Below are positions 60,102 to 64,000 of a DNA stretch of 64,000 nucleotides, one piece after another; position 1 is the stretch's first letter; the number at the start of each line of letters is the position of its first letter. The notes under the pieces are model-generated. The model saw only the letters and a program-made list of their open reading frames with translations. It was not told the origin of the DNA and searched no databases. Made by a program: the position numbers and the translations under genes. The DNA is taken from positions 186,001 to 250,000 of the forward strand of contig CP060261.1 of assembly GCA_022646525.1 (NCBI GenBank). Reading direction: 5' to 3'. The stretch comes from Holosporaceae bacterium. GTDB lineage: Bacteria > Pseudomonadota > Alphaproteobacteria > UBA7879 > UBA5542.

Positions 60102-61137
60102 TTACTTCTCACTTATTAAACGACTTAAAATTTTAGCTGTGTAATTAACCATCGGAATAACACGTCCATAGTTAATGCGTGTAGACCCAATGACACCAAC
60201 GGCACCTACAATACTTCCCTTTTATTTTCATAAGGAGACATCACAAGAGAGCACCCCACATGCCGAAATAAATCATTTTCAGCACCAATAAAATTTGCAC
60301 ACCATCTGCTTTCATAGAAGCATCCAACAAACTAACTAAATTTTCTTTTTTTTCAAGCAAAGAAAAAAATATCTTTAATAGCATTCAATTCTTCTATGTG
60401 CTGCACGCTGTCAAGTAAATTAGACTGACCATTCACAATAAGTGAGGCCTTTTTTCCCACACCGCTCCACACAGCTAGGCCTGATTCCACCACTTCACGT
60501 GTCATTGCATCAAGCTTTTCTTGATGCAATGCAAGCTCTTTTCGTAATACGACTTTTTGCATTGCTCAATGTATGTCCCGTCAATCGGGCACTTAAATAG
60601 TTTGAAGCCTCAACCAACGTCGATTGACTAAAAGCCATGCGGCAAATCAATAAGTCGATTCTCAACATCTCCTCTTCTGTAACCATGATGGCGAGCGCAC
60701 AGCGCGTATCAATGGCGATAAATTCAATGTGTTTTAAAACTTTTTCTTCTTTGGGAATAATCACAAGCCCGGCTGATTTAGATAGCCCCGACAAACCGCA
60801 GATACTTCTCTGAGTAGATCTGTTAAAGAAAGATTTTTTTCTTGGCACCGATCTTCAATTAAATGACGATCTGCTTCTGGCAAATCACAGCCTTCTAAAA
60901 GCCCTTGAGCAAAAAGCGCAACCCTTCTTCCGTCGGCAAACGTCCTGCAGACACATGAGGAGAATAGAGTAGGCCAAAATCCTCTAACCTTGCCATCACG
61001 TTTCGAATAGTGGCAGACGACAGCGTATTCCCCAAGCGTTCAGCTAAGGTCAAAGACCCCATAGGTTCGCCTGTTTGCACATAAGCATCAACGATGTGAC
61101 GCAAAATTTCGAATGATCGTGGATTTAAAAGCTTCAT
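60102..61137 (-). CDS. hrcA: Heat-inducible transcription repressor HrcA (frameshifted)
   Basis: About 345 residues. N-terminal winged helix: PRSFEILRHIVDAYVQTGEP, then SSATIRNVMARLEDFGLLYS and SPHVSAGRLPTEEGLRF. C-terminal GSTRINYGRVIPMVNYTAKI is diagnostic. Represses genes carrying CIRCE, of which dnaK in this window is one. Several breaks (near 60900, 60800, 60555, 60360, 60225). Start ATG 61137; upstream 61138-61234 is a divergent spacer with rph. Confidence 0.9.
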
Positions 61138-61234
61138 TAACTACAATCTTTACTTTTATTATCGTTATCGTTACAGTAACGACTACATAAATTTAGTCAT
61201 CCAATAAGTAAACGTCAACCACTGCCACGATATA

Positions 61235-61957
61235 ATGAAACGCCCTTCCGGAAGAAATGCCAACCAACTCCGATCCCTTTCCCTTGAAACAAGTGTTTCA
61301 AAATATGCAGAAGGATCATGTCTCGTAAAGCTAGGCAATACGCATGTCTTTTGTACAGCCAGCGTGGAAGAAAAGGTACCTTCATTTTTAAAAAACAAGG
61401 GATCTGGGTGGATTACAGCAGAATATGGCATGTTGCCGCGCTCTACCCACAGCCGTATTGACCGTGAAGCTTCTCGTGGGAAACAAACGGGACGCACCTA
61501 AGAAATCCAAAGACTCATTGGACGTTCTCTTAGATCAATTGCCAATCTTGAAGAAATGGGAGAACAGCAAGTACGTATTGACTGTGATGTAATACAAGCT
61601 GACGGCGGCACACGCACAGCAGCCATTACAGGTGCCTATGTGGCACTTTATCAAGCCTTAAGCAATCTAAAGGATAAGGGCATGATCGAAACAATTCCAT
61701 TAACAGATTCAATTGCGGCCATCTCTTGTGGTGTACATAATGAGCAATCAATCCTTGATTTAGACTACGAAGAAGACTCAGCCGCAGAAGTAGACGCCAA
61801 CTTTGTTCTGACAGGTTCTGGAAAAATTGTAGAGATTCAAACCACTGCCGAAGAGCGCCTTTTTGAAGAAAAAAGCTTTTTATCTCTTTTAAAACTTGCT
61901 CACTCAGGTATAAAGGAGATCACAAAAGTATCAAAAGAAAGTTTTAGCAGAGGTTGA
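61235..61957 (+). CDS. rph: Ribonuclease PH (internal TAA)
   Basis: 3'-to-5' phosphorolytic exoribonuclease that trims tRNA 3' ends, about 240 residues. MKRPSGRNANQLRSLSLE, GNTHVFCTASVEEKVPSFL, GWITAEYGMLPRSTHSR (active-site region), then EIQRLIGRSLRSIANLEEMG, RIDCDVIQADGGTRTAAITG and ISCGVHNEQSILDLDYEEDS. A TAA at 61499-61501 interrupts GRT-stop-EIQRLIGR; every relative has Gln there (GRTQEIQRLIGRSLR), so the codon is probably CAA. Start ATG 61235 has no clear Shine-Dalgarno. Ends overlapping rdgB. Confidence 0.9.
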
Positions 61958-62497
61958 AAAAAAAAATGCGTCTTAGGTCTGGAGATATTCTTGTTCTGGC
62001 AACGAAAAACCAAAAGAAAACAGATGAGTTTAAGCTTGCTTTAAAGCCTTACGGCCTAAAGATCATGTCACTTAGTGATCTTAACCTTGAGGCCCCCGAT
62101 GAGACAGGCACAGATTTCAAAGAAAATGCCACTATTAAAGTGCAAAGTTGCAGCGCTCACTGCGACTGGGCTGTTTTAGCTGACGACTCTGGTTTATGTG
62201 TTAGAGCTCTTGGAGGCCACCCCGGTGTTTTCACGGAAAGATGGGCAGGCCCACAAAAAGACTATGCGCATGCCATGAAAAAAATTAATGACGAAGTTGT
62301 CGCCATTGATAGCCACCCCGACCGAAGAGCAGAGTTTGTGTGCACACTTGCATTTCAGTTTCCTAACAGAGGCAACACTTATTTTTTTTGAAGGACGCAT
62401 TGAAGGAGAGCTTGTGTGGCCAACACGTGGCTCTAACAACATGAGCTTTGATCCGATTTTCATGCCAAACGGATACAAAAAACCTTTGGCGAAATGA
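61954..62497 (+). CDS. rdgB: dITP/XTP pyrophosphatase RdgB (frameshifted)
   Basis: Removes non-canonical purine nucleotides. GDILVLATKNQKKTDEF (SHR-like TxNxxK), VLADDSGLCVRALGGHPGVF and RWAGPQKDY are the catalytic signature; RIEGELVWPTRGSNNMSFDP and MPNGYKKP follow. A break near 62385 (T run) and another in the A run near 62478. Reading past it, the natural RdgB end GYKKTFGEMTLEEKLKLSAR lies in the frame now assigned to hemW, so the true stop is beyond 62497, perhaps near 62570. Overlaps rph by 4 bases. Confidence 0.85.
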
Positions 62498-63741
62498 CGT
62501 TAGAAGAAAAATTAAAACTAAGCGCACGTCAGCTTGCAACGCAAAATTTATCGAGTCTTGTATTGAGTCCTAGTCTATTTGGCATTTACATTCACTGGCC
62601 TTTTTGTGTTTCTAAATGTCCCTACTGTGATTTCAACAGCCATGTTAGAGATACAATTGACATGTCTTTGTGGGAATCATCGCTTGTTGCAGATCTTAAA
62701 GCAGCTTACCAACAAACATCTCAAAAAAAAGTAACAAGTGTTTTTTTTGGGGGCGGCACACCTTCCACCATGCCTCCCAGCATTGTCAGCACACTCATCA
62801 ATGAAATACATAAACTTTGGGATGTCGATGAAGATGTTGAAATTACGCTTGAAGCAAACCCCAATTCTGTCGAGTGTCAAAACTTTCAAAGTCTTTCCAC
62901 AGCAGGCATCAACCGTGTTTCCTTAGGTATCCAAAGCCTTAATGATCAAGATTTGTCTTTCTTAGGACGTACCCACTCTGCCGCTGAAGCCTATGATGCC
63001 ATCGATATCGCACAGAAAACATTCAAACGCCATAGTTTTGATTTTATTTATACTTTGCCAAAGCAGTCTCTCTCTCACTGGGAAGATGAACTGAAAAAAA
63101 TCCTTAACCTTGGATCATCACACCTTTCTCTTTATCAACTTACCATTGAAAAAGGCACCCCTTTTTTCCTGCACCATGCGCGGGGAGACTTTTCCATGAA
63201 AACAAACGACCAAAGCGCCTCTTTTTTTGAACACACTCATAGAGTAGCAGAGACTTATGGCTTTGATGCCTACGAAGTATCAAACTTTTCAAAATCAGAC
63301 AGAGAAAGATGTTTGCATAATTTAACGTATTGGCGCGCCGAAGATTATGTTGGTATTGGACCAGGAGCCCACGGTAGATTTTACAACAAAGATCAAAGGC
63401 ACTTTGAGCGACGACATCGTGCCCCAGAAAAATGGCTTGAAGATATAAAGAATAAAAAAAGCGGTGTTCATGTTGATGGAATTGTATCGACCCAAGAAAA
63501 GGCAGAAGAAATATTAATGATGGGGTTGCGTCTTAAGGAAGGAATCTGTCTTACAGATTTTTCCAAAAAAACAGGCTATGCACTGGAAGAAAGCATTTTG
63601 AAACACCCTATAAAAATATTAGAAAAAGAAAATTTACTGTCTTTTCAAAAGAATCGACTAAAAACAACGCCGATGGGCCTACAAAAATTAGATGGTGTGC
63701 TATCTTTCATATTCAACTACGCTGAACATAAAACAGCCTAA
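62494..63741 (+). CDS. hemW: Radical SAM heme chaperone HemW
   Basis: Radical-SAM protein, 415 codons as read. The cluster motif WPFCVSKCPYCDF (CxxxCxxC) starts at about residue 40, then FFGGGTPSTMPPSIV, ITLEANPNSVE, RVSLGIQSLND, FIYTLPKQSLSHWEDELK and GIGPGAHGRFY. These are HemW (HemN-like) features; HemW inserts heme into target proteins. The first about 24 residues (TLEEKLKLSARQLATQNL) look like the end of RdgB, so the real start is probably TTG near 62566 before SPSLFGIYIHWPF. rph-rdgB-hemW is the classic alphaproteobacterial order. Confidence 0.88.
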   Translation: MTLEEKLKLSARQLATQNLSSLVLSPSLFGIYIHWPFCVSKCPYCDFNSHVRDTIDMSLWESSLVADLKAAYQQTSQKKVTSVFFGGGTPSTMPPSIVSTLINEIHKLWDVDEDVEITLEANPNSVECQNFQSLSTAGINRVSLGIQSLNDQDLSFLGRTHSAAEAYDAIDIAQKTFKRHSFDFIYTLPKQSLSHWEDELKKILNLGSSHLSLYQLTIEKGTPFFLHHARGDFSMKTNDQSASFFEHTHRVAETYGFDAYEVSNFSKSDRERCLHNLTYWRAEDYVGIGPGAHGRFYNKDQRHFERRHRAPEKWLEDIKNKKSGVHVDGIVSTQEKAEEILMMGLRLKEGICLTDFSKKTGYALEESILKHPIKILEKENLLSFQKNRLKTTPMGLQKLDGVLSFIFNYAEHKTA

Positions 63742-63750
63742 GGGGTTCGC

Positions 63751-64000
63751 ATGCACATCATAAAAAAACTTGGGTTTTATGGCCTCTTTTTCTCGCTTCC
63801 CCTTATTGCAACCCTAAAAGGAAAAGGAATTCTTGTAAGTCTTTTTGTTGCGTTCTTTCTCTTTGATGGGCCCCAAGCATGCGTTTCTATGATAAAGCGG
63901 CCCCTCTCTCTTAAAAAATGGATACTATCCCCTTCTTTAAAGGTTGGCATTTTATGCACAGTTGCCTTGTTCTGCGTCTACGTGCGCAACTGGGAAAGTA
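63751..64000 (+). CDS. Membrane protein, partial (runs off the window)
   Basis: An ATG 9 bases after hemW opens a frame to the end (83 codons). Hydrophobic segments FYGLFFSLPLIATL, LVSLFVAFFLFDG and VGILCTVALFCVYV suggest at least two or three membrane helices. No family is identifiable from this portion; an O-antigen ligase or polymerase-like protein is possible but not supported. Type is clear, function is not. Confidence 0.5.
   Translation, partial: MHIIKKLGFYGLFFSLPLIATLKGKGILVSLFVAFFLFDGPQACVSMIKRPLSLKKWILSPSLKVGILCTVALFCVYVRNWES

Noticed and set aside
61169..61181. Short palindrome CGTTAcagTAACG between hrcA and rph
   Set aside because: Only 5 bp arms; does not match CIRCE; could be chance in AT-rich spacer.
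31954..61501. Reassignment of UAA to glutamine
   Set aside because: TAA ends many intact genes in this window (rlmH, thrS, secD, hpf and others), so UAA must still terminate.
1..64000. Reading the many broken genes as a reductive-genome pseudogene burst
   Set aside because: Breaks are at homopolymers and hit indispensable genes; downstream motifs are intact.

Overview
This window is a stretch of an AT-rich alphaproteobacterial chromosome. The gene content and order point to the Alphaproteobacteria: rsfS-rlmH, thrS-infC, lnt-trmB-dnaK-dnaJ, atpI-B-E-F'-F, yajC-secD-secF, hrcA-grpE, rph-rdgB-hemW and a DUF6314 protein. Low GC, exported kinase-like proteins and a compact layout suggest a host-associated lineage of the Holosporales/Rickettsiales kind, but that placement is inference. 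About two thirds of the genes are interrupted by one or more frameshifts, almost always next to homopolymers, and the damage includes indispensable genes (dnaK, atpA, atpB, atpE, ftsK, hrcA). This pattern fits an unpolished long-read assembly rather than gene decay. I therefore give the reconstructed full extent of each gene and note the breaks.

Layout. 1-2 kb: DUF1653 protein, rsfS, rlmH and an OmpA/MotB-like envelope protein (+). 2-12 kb (-): an exported kinase-fold protein, tRNA-Arg, ahpC, dnaJ, dnaK with a CIRCE operator and promoter, trmB, lnt, infC and thrS. 12-13 kb (+): tRNA-Ser and an alpha/beta hydrolase. 12.9-31.4 kb (-): a 17-gene surface-polysaccharide cluster with two glycosyltransferases, wecB, four methyltransferase or acyltransferase genes, two sugar epimerases, two asparagine-synthase-like amidotransferases, a nucleotidyltransferase, a HAD phosphatase, a glycerophosphotransferase-like protein, a DegT aminotransferase and a fused dehydrogenase/acetyltransferase. 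Together they suggest an O-antigen or capsule containing amidated 2,3-diacetamido uronic acids and possibly phospho-alcohol decorations.

31.7-39.5 kb (+): SDR, Nudix, ogt, the DabB-DabA inorganic-carbon uptake pair, a second Nudix, a LOG-family protein and a second exported kinase-like protein. 39.6-46 kb (+): dsbA-like, atpI, atpB, atpE, two atpF-type genes, then lptB and hpf, then atpH and atpA; atpG, atpD and atpC do not follow. 46-51.4 kb (+): a znuC-znuB-znuA metal importer and yajC-secD-secF. 51.4-64 kb: a small coiled-coil protein, an MFS transporter, ftsK (-), uvrA (+), a DUF6314 protein, a YgjP-like metallopeptidase, grpE and hrcA (-), then rph, rdgB, hemW and the start of a membrane protein (+).

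How they work together: HrcA (61.1 kb) is the expected repressor of the CIRCE site before dnaK (7.1 kb), and GrpE is the nucleotide exchange factor of that DnaK. The most interesting items are the two signal-peptide-bearing kinase-fold proteins, which make sense only if exported to an ATP-containing compartment such as a host cell, the DabAB pair, the uronamide polysaccharide cluster and the divided ATP synthase operon.
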